50,145 bases of DNA, taken from Heliobacteriaceae bacterium. Its GTDB lineage: Bacteria > Cyanobacteriota > Vampirovibrionia > Gastranaerophilales > Gastranaerophilaceae. The notes beneath the pieces were generated by a model. That model saw only the letters and a list, made by a program, of their open reading frames with translations, was not told the origin of the DNA and did no database searches. Position numbers and translations under genes: made by a program. Below are positions 15,298-23,329 of the stretch, one piece after another. Position 1 is the first letter of the stretch. Each line of letters starts with the position of its first letter. The stretch lies in contig JAISCP010000099.1 in NCBI GenBank assembly GCA_031265495.1, forward strand, positions 1 to 50,145, read 5' to 3'.

Positions 15298-15690
15298 ATG
15301 GCGGCAGATATTATGGCAACAGGCAGAAGAAAAACCTCCATTGCAGTGGTGAAGCTGGTTAAGGGCAAAGGCAGAATTTTTGTTAACGGCAAAACCCTGA
15401 AAAATTATATCGGCAACAGACCTGCGGTTGAACTTATGGTTTACAGACCGCTGGTTCTGACAGACAATGCTGAAAAATACGATGTAAAAGTTAAAGCAGT
15501 CGGCGGTGGTGTTGTAGCCCAGTGCGGCGCAATAAGACACGGTATTTCGCGCGCACTGGTGAAAGCCAACGAAGAATATAAAAATGTTCTGAGACAGGAA
15601 GGCTTACTAACAAGAGACCCCCGGGTCAAAGAACGTAAAAAATACGGACGCAAAAGAGCAAGAAAAAGATTCCAGTTCTCTAAACGTTAA
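15298..15690 (+). CDS. rpsI: 30S ribosomal protein S9
   Basis: ATGRRKTSIAVVKLVKGKGRIFVNGK, VKAVGGGVVAQCGAIRHGISRAL and the terminal DPRVKERKKYGRKRARKRFQFSKR, with the C-terminal Arg that contacts P-site tRNA, identify S9. The length is 130. The Shine-Dalgarno AAAGGAGGT lies within the end of rplM. Cyanobacterial rpmE, expected next, is missing; the operon appears to end in repeats. Confidence 0.97.
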   Translation: MAADIMATGRRKTSIAVVKLVKGKGRIFVNGKTLKNYIGNRPAVELMVYRPLVLTDNAEKYDVKVKAVGGGVVAQCGAIRHGISRALVKANEEYKNVLRQEGLLTRDPRVKERKKYGRKRARKRFQFSKR

Positions 15691-15771
15691 TATATAAATT
15701 AGTAAATAGTAAACAGGAAAGAGGGAACAGCAAAGGATTGCCATTGCTGTACATGTCAATGATATTGATAA

Positions 15772-15863
15772 CGTCATTGCGAGAAGCTTGCACAGCAAGC
15801 GACGAAGCAATCCAGAAGAATTTTTACTGGATTGCCGCGTTGGGCTAGCGCGCTGCAATGACG
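15772..15863. repeat. inverted-repeat element, cgtcattgcgag family, copy 1
   Basis: Terminal inverted repeat CGTCATTGC...GCAATGACG enclosing GCAATCCAG...CTGGATTGC, an ~90-bp nearly complete hairpin. It matches copies at 22641-22730 and 23028-23127. This family of small palindromic elements is widespread in bacteria. The rest of the 800-bp gap 15691-16496 holds further repeats and no credible gene. Confidence 0.8.
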
Positions 15864-15965
15864 GGATGGTTATCGTTTGATCTGCCTTCTGTACGGGGAA
15901 GTAAAGCTTAATGAAGTTGAATAGTTGAAAGGTTGAATGGTTTACAAAGCGAACAGGCGAAGAAT

Positions 15966-16062
15966 GAGTGAGCTACCCTCCCCTTGAGGGAGGGTCGAAA
16001 TCTTTGCGGCAACAGGCGTGAGCGAAGCGAACGCATTTGCCGCAGATTTCGGGGTGGGGTAG
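15966..16062. repeat. inverted-repeat element flanked by ctaccc
   Basis: CTACCCTCCCCTTGAGGGAGGGTCGAAATC at one end and GATTTCGGGGTGGGGTAG at the other bracket a tttgcggcaa...ttgccgcag stem. A related piece (ccccaccccgaaatttgcc...aaatttcgaccctccctc) lies at 22966-23005. It is followed by gctgaaacaagttcagcatgacagg (16110-16134) and a partial copy of the 200-bp element. Confidence 0.7.
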
Positions 16063-16159
16063 TCGTAGGTATTGAAAAGGGTTGTTGATTTGATTTTACC
16101 ATTGGCAGATGCTGAAACAAGTTCAGCATGACAGGACGGTTGTTCAAGTGAGGCGGCAA

Positions 16160-16350
16160 TCAAACTTTACTGCCACCTCACCCCAAACACTAAACTCAAC
16201 CTTCGGTTTCGCTAAGTGTTTGCACCCTCTCACGTATGGAGAGGTGCAGGCTGAGCCTGCACCCAAAACACTGGGTTCTACCTGAAATTTATTCAACCAT
16301 TCAACCCTTCAACCATTCAACCCTTCAACTATTCAACCTTTCAACTCAAA
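16160..16350. repeat. partial 200-bp element plus ttcaacc microrepeats
   Basis: The stretch accaccccaaacactaaactcaaccttcggtttcgctaagtgtttgcaccctctc resembles one half of the 17822-18020 element. It is followed by an array of attcaaccc/ttcaacc units (16288-16345) with 7-9-bp periodicity, which also appears at ~18025, ~22905 and ~23213. No gene is seen. Confidence 0.65.
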
Positions 16351-16496
16351 AGCTATCCCTCCAGCCCTCTATACATCTTAATCACCTGTTACGCTTGCAT
16401 GTAAAGTTTTATTAAAAACCTGCGCTAAATAGGGCAATTTTTCTGTTTATATATACTTTATATATTTAAGAGATATTAACAGAGAGGTACTCCGGC

Positions 16497-17708
16497 ATGG
16501 GCTGGGAAAGTATAACAGCATTATCAGGCTTAGGCGCTACTGCAGCCGGTATAATAGGCAAATCATTTACCGACAGAGGAAGCACTGCAAATACTATTTG
16601 GTCCGCTTTAGGCGCTGCCGGTACGGGCGCAATGGGTGTGGGTGCCGTTGGAGCAGTAGCTAACAGTAATGCCAAGCCTTGGACAAAATGGACTATGGGA
16701 GCCGGTATTACGTCGTTTGTTACGGGTCTTGGGATGAAGTTCTTCAACCTTGGCAGTACCGCAAATAAATGGTCAAACGGCTTAATGATAGGCGGCGCCG
16801 GAACATTTGCCGTTGGCGGTATAGGCGCGCTTGTCAGCGGCAGCAGCAATTCACACAACTGCTGTAACAACGGTTATTACAGCGGTTACGGAGGCGGTTT
16901 TGGCGGAGGCTTCGGTATGATGCCCGGCATGGGCTTTGGCATGATGCCAGGCATGGGTTTTGGTATGATGCCCGGAATGGGCTTTGGTATGATGCCGTAT
17001 GGACTTGACTTGGGTTTGAGCACGAATCCGTTATTTAGCCCTGATTATATGTACTCTTACGCCAGAGCTTACGCAGAAAACCGAGACGCAATGGCAAAAG
17101 AACAGGACAGATTAGGTAAAATTGCAAACGGCGAAGCTCCTACAGACAATGAAACAGCCGATAAAGTCGGGGCCAATCAAGACAAAACGCAAGCAGAAGC
17201 ATTTAATACTTTCTTAGAAAATGGAGCGTATGAAACAAAAGAGGGTGAAAATGAGAAGAAAGCAACTGACGAAAAACTTACGTTCTTAACCATTGATGGC
17301 AATAAATCTACAGAGAAACAAGCTGAAGAATATAAAACCAAAATTTCTGATGTCGGTAAGTCATTTGTAGCAAAACTTGATACTGGTGGTGACGGCTATA
17401 TTAATGAAGAAGAATATGTTACTTATGCAAAAGCGCAGTTTGGTGTTACGGATGGTGCAGCCAAAGCGCAGTTTGAGAGATTAAACCAAAACGGAAAAGA
17501 CGGAATTGACTGGAAAGAAGCTGCTGCAATGTTCCATACAATGGATACTTGGGCTACTAACCCAACTATAGCTGACGGTAAAATCAGCGGCAAAAATGTA
17601 GATGCTTTTCTTAAAACATTTAATAGCGCAGAAGATAAAAATAATGTAGCCAGACGTTCATTCTTAATGAGTTACAATAATTTACAATTTGACAAAAAGG
17701 AGGAGTAA
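16497..17708 (+). CDS. glycine-zipper membrane/surface protein with MGFGMMPG repeats and EF-hand region
   Basis: A 403-residue protein of unknown family. Residues ~1-120 hold two related Gly/Ala-rich hydrophobic segments (STANTIWSALGAAGTGAMGVG.. and STANKWSNGLMIGGAGTFAVGG..), apparently an internal duplication and likely membrane-inserting glycine zippers. Then comes a Gly/Met tract with four copies of GFGMMPGM (24-bp DNA repeats at 16909-16999). The C-terminal half is charged and contains one canonical EF-hand loop, DTGGDGYINEEE (~residue 297), plus two degenerate ones (NQNGKDGIDWKE and ADGKISGKNVD). No classical signal peptide is seen. The start has AGAGAGG 9 nt upstream. It is a monocistron between repeat blocks. 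A calcium-sensing surface role is only inference. Confidence 0.8.
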   Translation: MGWESITALSGLGATAAGIIGKSFTDRGSTANTIWSALGAAGTGAMGVGAVGAVANSNAKPWTKWTMGAGITSFVTGLGMKFFNLGSTANKWSNGLMIGGAGTFAVGGIGALVSGSSNSHNCCNNGYYSGYGGGFGGGFGMMPGMGFGMMPGMGFGMMPGMGFGMMPYGLDLGLSTNPLFSPDYMYSYARAYAENRDAMAKEQDRLGKIANGEAPTDNETADKVGANQDKTQAEAFNTFLENGAYETKEGENEKKATDEKLTFLTIDGNKSTEKQAEEYKTKISDVGKSFVAKLDTGGDGYINEEEYVTYAKAQFGVTDGAAKAQFERLNQNGKDGIDWKEAAAMFHTMDTWATNPTIADGKISGKNVDAFLKTFNSAEDKNNVARRSFLMSYNNLQFDKKEE

Positions 17709-17821
17709 TTGTATTGGCAATGGTATAGAGGGCTGATAGCTAAATTAGTAAACAGGAAAGAGGGAACAGCAAAGGATTGTCACAGCCCACCTTAACCTTC
17801 CTGTCATGCTGAACTCGCTTT

Positions 17822-18020
17822 TCCCTCTCCATACGGGAGAGGAAGAATTTCTTAATGAACACGCAGTGTGAGTTTAGAAATTCAGGTGAGGGGGCGCAAA
17901 ACAGAATAAATTTTGGGTAGATGTATTGGCTGCCGTGCTATGCCTGCCCCCTCACCCCAAACACTAAACTCAACCTTCGGTTTCGTTAAGTGTTTGTACC
18001 CTCTCCCGCAGGGAGAGGGT
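17822..18020. repeat. ~200-bp MITE-like dispersed element, copy 2
   Basis: Near-identical to 2045-2240 (cctctccatacgggagaggaagaatttcttaatgaacacgcagtg..., with only a few differences over most of its length). It sits between the EF-hand protein and csaB. Upstream at 17746-17780, taaacaggaaagagggaacagcaaaggattg duplicates 15706-15740. Confidence 0.85.
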
Positions 18021-18076
18021 TAACCGTTCAATTATTCAACCCTTCAACTAAAAAGCCATACCTCCAGCCCTCTATA

Positions 18077-19045
18077 CTATTCCCCGGTAATTATGTTTTC
18101 AAAATTCGTCAGGTTAAAGCAGGCGTTTACGGGCTTGATTTCAAGTTTTTTCAACTGCGTGAATTTCTCATCAAAATCATCATAAGCATTTAGTTGAATT
18201 ATCGGCAAAGAAGCGGTTTGGGCAAGGTTTCGGACTTTTATGTCGTAATCTATTGCAAGAGTTTTTACATTGGATTTTACTGCCGCTAAAACTGCATGAA
18301 AACGCATTGCAATCATAAAATCTAACCCGGAAATCCGTTCAACGGCTTCATCTACGGATAAACCGGATAATATTTCCGGGTTTGGAAGCAGTTTTGCGAA
18401 TTGTTTGCAGATTTTCAGGTCAATCGAGTCCTGAAGGGAGTAAATTTCGATTTTCCTGTCAGGAAAATGCTTTGCTACTGAATTCGCAAGTTGACGCAGG
18501 AATTCATCATTCATTGTTTTGAAATCACGCAATTGAATTCCGACAGCGCCTGTTTTGGGCTGCGCAGGAATTTCCAGCGAGTAAAACGGGTCGCATACCA
18601 AATCGCTCTTAATCTTCCAATTTTCCAGCAGTTTTTGGCTGTTTTCATCACGTACGCTTATACAGGTACACTTTTTGAGCAGATTTTTTACTATAAAGCG
18701 CGCAATTGGTGAATTTACAGGACCAATTCCCTGAGCAAAGATTATGGTTTTTTTCCCGGACAGCAGTGCGGTAAAGATTACCCAGCAGTAGTACAGGAGG
18801 CTTTTTATGCCGGTAACATCCTGCAGCAGGCTTCCGCCGCCGGAAATTAAAATATCGGAGCGGAATATTGCGCGTACAATGTTTTTGAAGTCAAATGTTT
18901 GTATGGTATTGACGGACTGCGGTTTTGCGGAAATAACCGTTATTTCCGCATTGAGCGATTTTAACTTATCAATAAGTATTGATAAAATCGCTTCGTCGCC
19001 AAAGTTACCAAAGCCGTAATAACCTGATATAATAACCTTTGACAC
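18077..19045 (-). CDS. csaB: polysaccharide pyruvyl transferase, CsaB-like
   Basis: CsaB-type enzymes transfer pyruvate from PEP to cell-wall polysaccharide, creating the ligand of SLH domains. The 322-residue protein has the GT-B-like family features: SGYYGFGNFGDEAIL at the N-terminus, DILISGGGSLLQD, IFAQGIGPV, SVRDENSQKLL, VCDPFYSL and IAMRFHAVLAA. It is the last gene of an operon with the aldolase and kinase; its GTG start overlaps the kinase stop (TAGTG). The start codon is GTG (complement of 19043-19045). Confidence 0.9.
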   Translation of the reverse strand: MSKVIISGYYGFGNFGDEAILSILIDKLKSLNAEITVISAKPQSVNTIQTFDFKNIVRAIFRSDILISGGGSLLQDVTGIKSLLYYCWVIFTALLSGKKTIIFAQGIGPVNSPIARFIVKNLLKKCTCISVRDENSQKLLENWKIKSDLVCDPFYSLEIPAQPKTGAVGIQLRDFKTMNDEFLRQLANSVAKHFPDRKIEIYSLQDSIDLKICKQFAKLLPNPEILSGLSVDEAVERISGLDFMIAMRFHAVLAAVKSNVKTLAIDYDIKVRNLAQTASLPIIQLNAYDDFDEKFTQLKKLEIKPVNACFNLTNFENIITGE

Positions 19046-19983
19046 TAGCCCTCCCCGTAGAGAGAGTACACTTCATCTTTGTACGGAATAGGCTTTATTG
19101 CGCCGATTTTTTCCGCCTGAAGTCCTGCGGCGACAGAGGCAAGCTTTGCGGCTTCAAACGGGCTGCAGCCGTGAAGCACTGCATGCAGGAACGCGCCGTT
19201 AAACGTATCGCCGGAACAGGTTGTGTCAACAACATTCTGCGTATAAAATTTCGTAAAAACAATATTGCCGCCGCTGCCGGTGTAATATCCTTTGTCAGCG
19301 CCTGATTTCAGCACAACCGTACCCACGCCGGCATCCCAGAGCTTTTTAATTATATTTTCCACAGAGGTAAGTTCAAGGATATTCACGGTATCGTATTTTG
19401 CGCTTAAAAACAGGATATCGATGTCCGAAATTACCTCGTTAAAATTTTCACGGGCTTCTTCGGGCGTGGTTATGTGCGGATGGAAATTAGGGTCGTAAGC
19501 GGTTATAATACCCAATTCTTTTGCGGCTTTGAACGCGTAAGCAACGGCTTCTTTTACCGAAAGCGACAATGACTGGGTTATGCCGGATGAATAAACCGCC
19601 TTTGAATTGGCAATATAATCCGGCGCAATATCTTCTATTGTCAATTTAGCGGGAGCAATTTTTTTACGGTAATGCACAATTTCTTTTTGCGCAATACTCG
19701 GGCGTGCAATAAAATATATTCCGTTCCGGTCAGGAGAGAATTTAACCTGAGAAATATCCAGACCTTCGGACTTCCAGTTATTAATCAGGTAATTCTTAAA
19801 GCAGTCTTCGCCCACACAGGTTATGAACCCGACTTCCGAACCGAGCCGTAAAGCTGAAACAGCAGCAGCCAGAGTGTCTCCGCCGTAGTATTTATGCAGG
19901 CATTCCGCGTCTTCAAGTTTCATGTCGGTTGAAAATTCTACAAGACTTTCACCTATGGTTATTATATCAATCTTTTTTTCCAA
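19045..19983 (-). CDS. PfkB-family sugar kinase, probably 2-keto-3-deoxygluconate kinase
   Basis: A 312-residue ribokinase-fold kinase. IITIGESLVEFS at the N-terminus, GGDTLAAAVSALRLG (substrate site), YDPNFHPH, VLKSGADKGYY and the PfkB signature DTTCSGDTFNGAFLHAVL with its catalytic Asp are visible. Because it lies 2 nt after an Eda-like aldolase, phosphorylation of 2-keto-3-deoxygluconate to KDPG is the best guess; another aldulosonate or sugar is possible. Confidence 0.88.
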   Translation of the reverse strand: MEKKIDIITIGESLVEFSTDMKLEDAECLHKYYGGDTLAAAVSALRLGSEVGFITCVGEDCFKNYLINNWKSEGLDISQVKFSPDRNGIYFIARPSIAQKEIVHYRKKIAPAKLTIEDIAPDYIANSKAVYSSGITQSLSLSVKEAVAYAFKAAKELGIITAYDPNFHPHITTPEEARENFNEVISDIDILFLSAKYDTVNILELTSVENIIKKLWDAGVGTVVLKSGADKGYYTGSGGNIVFTKFYTQNVVDTTCSGDTFNGAFLHAVLHGCSPFEAAKLASVAAGLQAEKIGAIKPIPYKDEVYSLYGEG

Positions 19984-19985
19984 AG

Positions 19986-20591
19986 TTATTCTCCAAGCTC
20001 TTTTAAGGCTTTTTCCACGCGTCTGCTTATTTCAGCGTAAGAATATCCTTCATATAAGTCCCGTCCGACGCCGACCGCAACAGCTCCGGCATTGAGGTAA
20101 GACTTTACTTCATTAAGCTTAACGTTCCCCAGCGGAAGTACATTCAAAAACGGCATAGGACGCAGCAGGTCTTCCAGATACATTATTCCGCCCAGCGCTG
20201 TTACCGGATAGATTTTAACCACCTGAATACGGGCTTTCCATGCGTTATAAGCCTCGTTCGCAGTGGAAGTTCCGGCTATGTAAGGAATTTTCTTATCTTT
20301 TGAAAGTTTAACCATATTCATGTGGAATATAGGAGAAGATATTATTTTGGCGCCGGCGTCAATTGCCGCTTGGGCCTGAATTGAGGTGATTATGTTCCCG
20401 GCGCACACTATTGAAAACTTTGAAATTTCTTCAATAACCTTTAAAGTCTGTGAGGTTTCAATGTTAACTTCAAATATATTAATGCCGCCGTCTGCCAGAG
20501 CTTTCGCAATATCAGTCATTTTGAGCGGGCCGCCGCGCAGTACCGGAAAAATTTTTGCTTCTGACAAAACGTTAATTAAGTTTTCTTTCAT
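19986..20591 (-). CDS. eda: 2-keto-3-deoxy-6-phosphogluconate aldolase-like protein
   Basis: A 201-residue class I aldolase of the KDPG/KHG family. It shows IFPVLRGGP, INIFEVNIET (catalytic Glu), VCAGNIITSIQAQAAIDAGAKIISSPIF, VVKIYPVTALGG (Schiff-base Lys) and VGVGRDLYEG. The normally conserved KFFPAE is KIYPVT, so the exact substrate may differ. It is the first gene of an eda-kinase-csaB operon and is divergent from the cyclase gene with only 30 bp between start codons. Confidence 0.87.
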   Translation of the reverse strand: MKENLINVLSEAKIFPVLRGGPLKMTDIAKALADGGINIFEVNIETSQTLKVIEEISKFSIVCAGNIITSIQAQAAIDAGAKIISSPIFHMNMVKLSKDKKIPYIAGTSTANEAYNAWKARIQVVKIYPVTALGGIMYLEDLLRPMPFLNVLPLGNVKLNEVKSYLNAGAVAVGVGRDLYEGYSYAEISRRVEKALKELGE

Positions 20592-20621
20592 ATCTATCCT
20601 TTTTTCAAAAAATATTATATC

Positions 20622-22583
20622 ATGAATATCATGGTAAACTTAAAAACATTTGTAAAATCAAAAACATTTTTTATATATTCCGTTTTGGTGCATATATTAC
20701 TTTCTGTGGTTGTGGTGCTTGTATCCTGGAACTTTTTTGAGCCTAAAATTTACAACTCCATGATTAGAAATTTCAACGCTGTAAAAACAGGCTCTGAGGA
20801 TGTAGTTGTTATTGTGATAGATAATAAATCAGTGGCAAGATACCGCTGGCCGTGGAAAAGAGAATTATACGGAAAAATTTTTGAATATTTAAGCGCTTAC
20901 ACCAACGCAAAAACGCTGGGGTTTGACTCGATTATTGTAACTCCTGATTTGCTTAACCCTGAATCGGATATCCGGTTTTATAATTCAATAAGAGATATTG
21001 ACAATTTAGTTGTGGGTTTCAGCCTGTCGCAGAGCCGGTATGAGAATTTTGAAGACGGCGAATTATACAACCGCAGATTTTACGAAAAATTTAAAGTTAA
21101 TATAAAAGATGAGCGCAAAAAAACTCCGCCTTCAGTCTACAACAGCATATTCAAACTGCAGCCGTCATATTTTGACGCCGTAAAATACGCGGGAGCAACA
21201 AGCGTTACATTAGACTTTGATAATTACATAAGGCGCACCGACCAGATTGTGTCTTTAGGCGGTGATAAATACCCGTCTCTTGCGTTAAGGATGTACCTTC
21301 TGCGCAATAACATAACAAATCTTACCTTGTATGACAATAAGATTATTGCGGGCGGACTTAAAATACCCGTGTTTACAAGCAAGTTCGGTATTCAAAATTA
21401 TGTGCATTACTATAAGCTTTACCCTGACAGCGACTGCACCCATAAAAAATATTCCGCAATTGATTTAATTGACTCGCTTGACGCGCTTAAAAAAGGTAAA
21501 AAGCCCGTAATAGACCCCGCCGAATTCAACAACAAATCTGTTTTGGTAGGGATGAACGCCAGCGCTAACGGGGTAAGTCTGGAAGATGTGCTTTCAACCC
21601 CGATACTGCCTAAGCATCCCGGAGTTGATATTCAGGCGACATTTCTGGATAATCTTATTCATAACGAATTTGTAAGACAGACTGAAATCTGGCAGGAAAT
21701 TCTGCTTCTGGTATTCATAAGCATCGGAGCTTTCTTAATTATTAAAGGCAGGTCATTTTTAAAATCGCTTACAATGCTTACAGGCTTTGGCGTTCTCTAT
21801 TATATATTCGCGGTAGTGTGCTTCATGCATAACTTTGCAATGTCCGTTCTTACTCCGCTTGCAGTGCTTTTAGTCACTATGGTTTTTGCGTATTCATACC
21901 AGTTTATTGCGGAGGGCAGACATAAGGAAAAAATTAAAAACGCTATGGGTAAATACCTTTCCCAAGATATTATGAAAAACGTTGTTCAGAATATTGACGA
22001 CATAAGGCTCGGCGGAAAAAGGTCTTATGTAACGGTTCTTTTCTCTGACATAAGGGGTTTTACCTCAATGAGCGAGAATATGAGCGCGGAAGAAATTTCC
22101 GTAGTCCTGAATGAATATTTTTCGGAAATGGAACCGATAATAACCGGATACAACGGAGTTATTAATAAATTTATCGGGGATGCTATTATGGCTATTTTCG
22201 GCGAACCGGTTCAGGACATTAACCATCCGGTAAATGCCGTAAAATGCGCGCATGAAATGCTTAAGAAGGTTCACCAGCTTCAGGGAAAATGGCTTAACGA
22301 AGGCAAACCCGAAATTGAAATAGGAATAGGCATTAATACAGGCGAGGCATTTGTAGGGAATATCGGCTCCGAAAAACGTCTGGAATATACGGTTATCGGC
22401 GATACGGTGAACATTGCAAGCAGAATAGAAAGTTACAATAAAGTTTACAAGACTAATTTTCTCATAAGCAGCTCAACGTATTCTTATGTAAGCGGCATTG
22501 TGGATGTAATAAAAATCAGCGAAGTAACAATTCGCGGGAAAACAAAAAAGATGGATATTTATGAAGTTCTGCGAGTGGCATGA
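20622..22583 (+). CDS. CHASE2-domain class III adenylate cyclase
   Basis: A 653-residue membrane sensor cyclase. TM1 is near the N-terminus (FIYSVLVHILLSVVVVLVSW), followed by an extracytoplasmic CHASE2 domain (~50-340, with VIVIDNKSVARYRWPWKRELY and LVGMNASANG..D...TP). Three TM helices (~355-430) and a catalytic domain (~465-630) complete it. Catalytic features: metal Asp in VLFSDIRGFTS and NKFIGDAIMAIFGEP, and the adenine-selecting Lys/Asp pair (NKFIGD, IGDTVNIASRIE), so cAMP is the likely product. The ATG at 20631 is an alternative start. tattatatc ends one base before the first ATG, suggesting a very short or leaderless mRNA. The extracellular ligand is unknown. Confidence 0.93.
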   Translation: MNIMVNLKTFVKSKTFFIYSVLVHILLSVVVVLVSWNFFEPKIYNSMIRNFNAVKTGSEDVVVIVIDNKSVARYRWPWKRELYGKIFEYLSAYTNAKTLGFDSIIVTPDLLNPESDIRFYNSIRDIDNLVVGFSLSQSRYENFEDGELYNRRFYEKFKVNIKDERKKTPPSVYNSIFKLQPSYFDAVKYAGATSVTLDFDNYIRRTDQIVSLGGDKYPSLALRMYLLRNNITNLTLYDNKIIAGGLKIPVFTSKFGIQNYVHYYKLYPDSDCTHKKYSAIDLIDSLDALKKGKKPVIDPAEFNNKSVLVGMNASANGVSLEDVLSTPILPKHPGVDIQATFLDNLIHNEFVRQTEIWQEILLLVFISIGAFLIIKGRSFLKSLTMLTGFGVLYYIFAVVCFMHNFAMSVLTPLAVLLVTMVFAYSYQFIAEGRHKEKIKNAMGKYLSQDIMKNVVQNIDDIRLGGKRSYVTVLFSDIRGFTSMSENMSAEEISVVLNEYFSEMEPIITGYNGVINKFIGDAIMAIFGEPVQDINHPVNAVKCAHEMLKKVHQLQGKWLNEGKPEIEIGIGINTGEAFVGNIGSEKRLEYTVIGDTVNIASRIESYNKVYKTNFLISSSTYSYVSGIVDVIKISEVTIRGKTKKMDIYEVLRVA

Positions 22584-22640
22584 CGAACAGGGTTGAAGGG
22601 TTAACCCTCTCCCTGCCCCCTCACCTGAATTTCTAAATTT

Positions 22641-22730
22641 CGTCATTGCGAGGACGAATGTAATGAGGACGAAGCAATCCAGTAAATTCAATGTTTTTGA
22701 CTGGATTGCTTCGCTGCGCTCGCAATGACA
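22641..22730. repeat. inverted-repeat element, cgtcattgcgag family, copy 2
   Basis: CGTCATTGCGAGGACGAATG...GCAATCCAGTAAATTCAA...GACTGGATTGCTTCGCTGCGCTCGCAATGACA. It has the same terminal inverted repeats as copies 1 and 3, and sits in the 745-bp gap 22584-23329 that contains repeats only. Confidence 0.85.
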
Positions 22731-23027
22731 TATCAATGAAAAATTGACACTCTCCTCAAGGGGGAGGGTAAACTAACCCTATTCACCTAATCACTTATTC
22801 ACCTATTCACTTAATAAACAATAAAACCCTCATCCGGAGCACCTTCTCCCAGAGGGAGAAGGGCAGGCTGAGCCTGCACCCATTACATGTGTTCTACCCA
22901 AGATTTATTCAACCTTTCAACCATTCAACTAAAAAGCTATCCCTCCAGCCCTCTATACCCCACCCCGAAATTTGCCAAAGCAAATTTCGACCCTCCCTCA
23001 GGGGGCATTGTTAACTTTGCATTGTTT

Positions 23028-23127
23028 CGTCATTGCGAGGAGGGCGTAAGCCCGACGCGGCAATCCAGTAAATTCAACGATTTTGACTGGATTGCTTCGT
23101 CCTCATTACATTCGTCCTCGCAATGAC
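23028..23127. repeat. inverted-repeat element, cgtcattgcgag family, copy 3
   Basis: CGTCATTGCGAGG...CCTCGCAATGACA termini with the inner ctggattgcttcg/gcggcaatccag arms. It is bracketed by ttaacttt..ttaacac and by short ccctc..gaggg palindromes. Copies 2 and 3 share the central gcaatccagtaaattcaa.g.ttttgactgg. Flanks carry the ttcaacc and cctattcac microrepeats (23215-23280). Confidence 0.85.
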
Positions 23128-23329
23128 AAAGCAATAAAAAGTTAACACTCTCCCCTCAAGGGGAGGGTAATCTAACCCTATTCACTAAGCACTATTTACT
23201 AAAAATTAAGCCTTTCAACCCTTCAACCTTTCAACTATCATTCCTATTCACCTATTCACTTAATCACCTATTCACTACTTAATACTTTTGCCTATTGATT
23301 TATCCGCCTGATGATTGTAAAATATATTT

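Noticed and set aside
22887-23126. 79-aa ORF in the gap after the cyclase
   Set aside because: It consists entirely of dispersed repeats (ttcaacc units and the cgtcattgcgag element), with no start signals.
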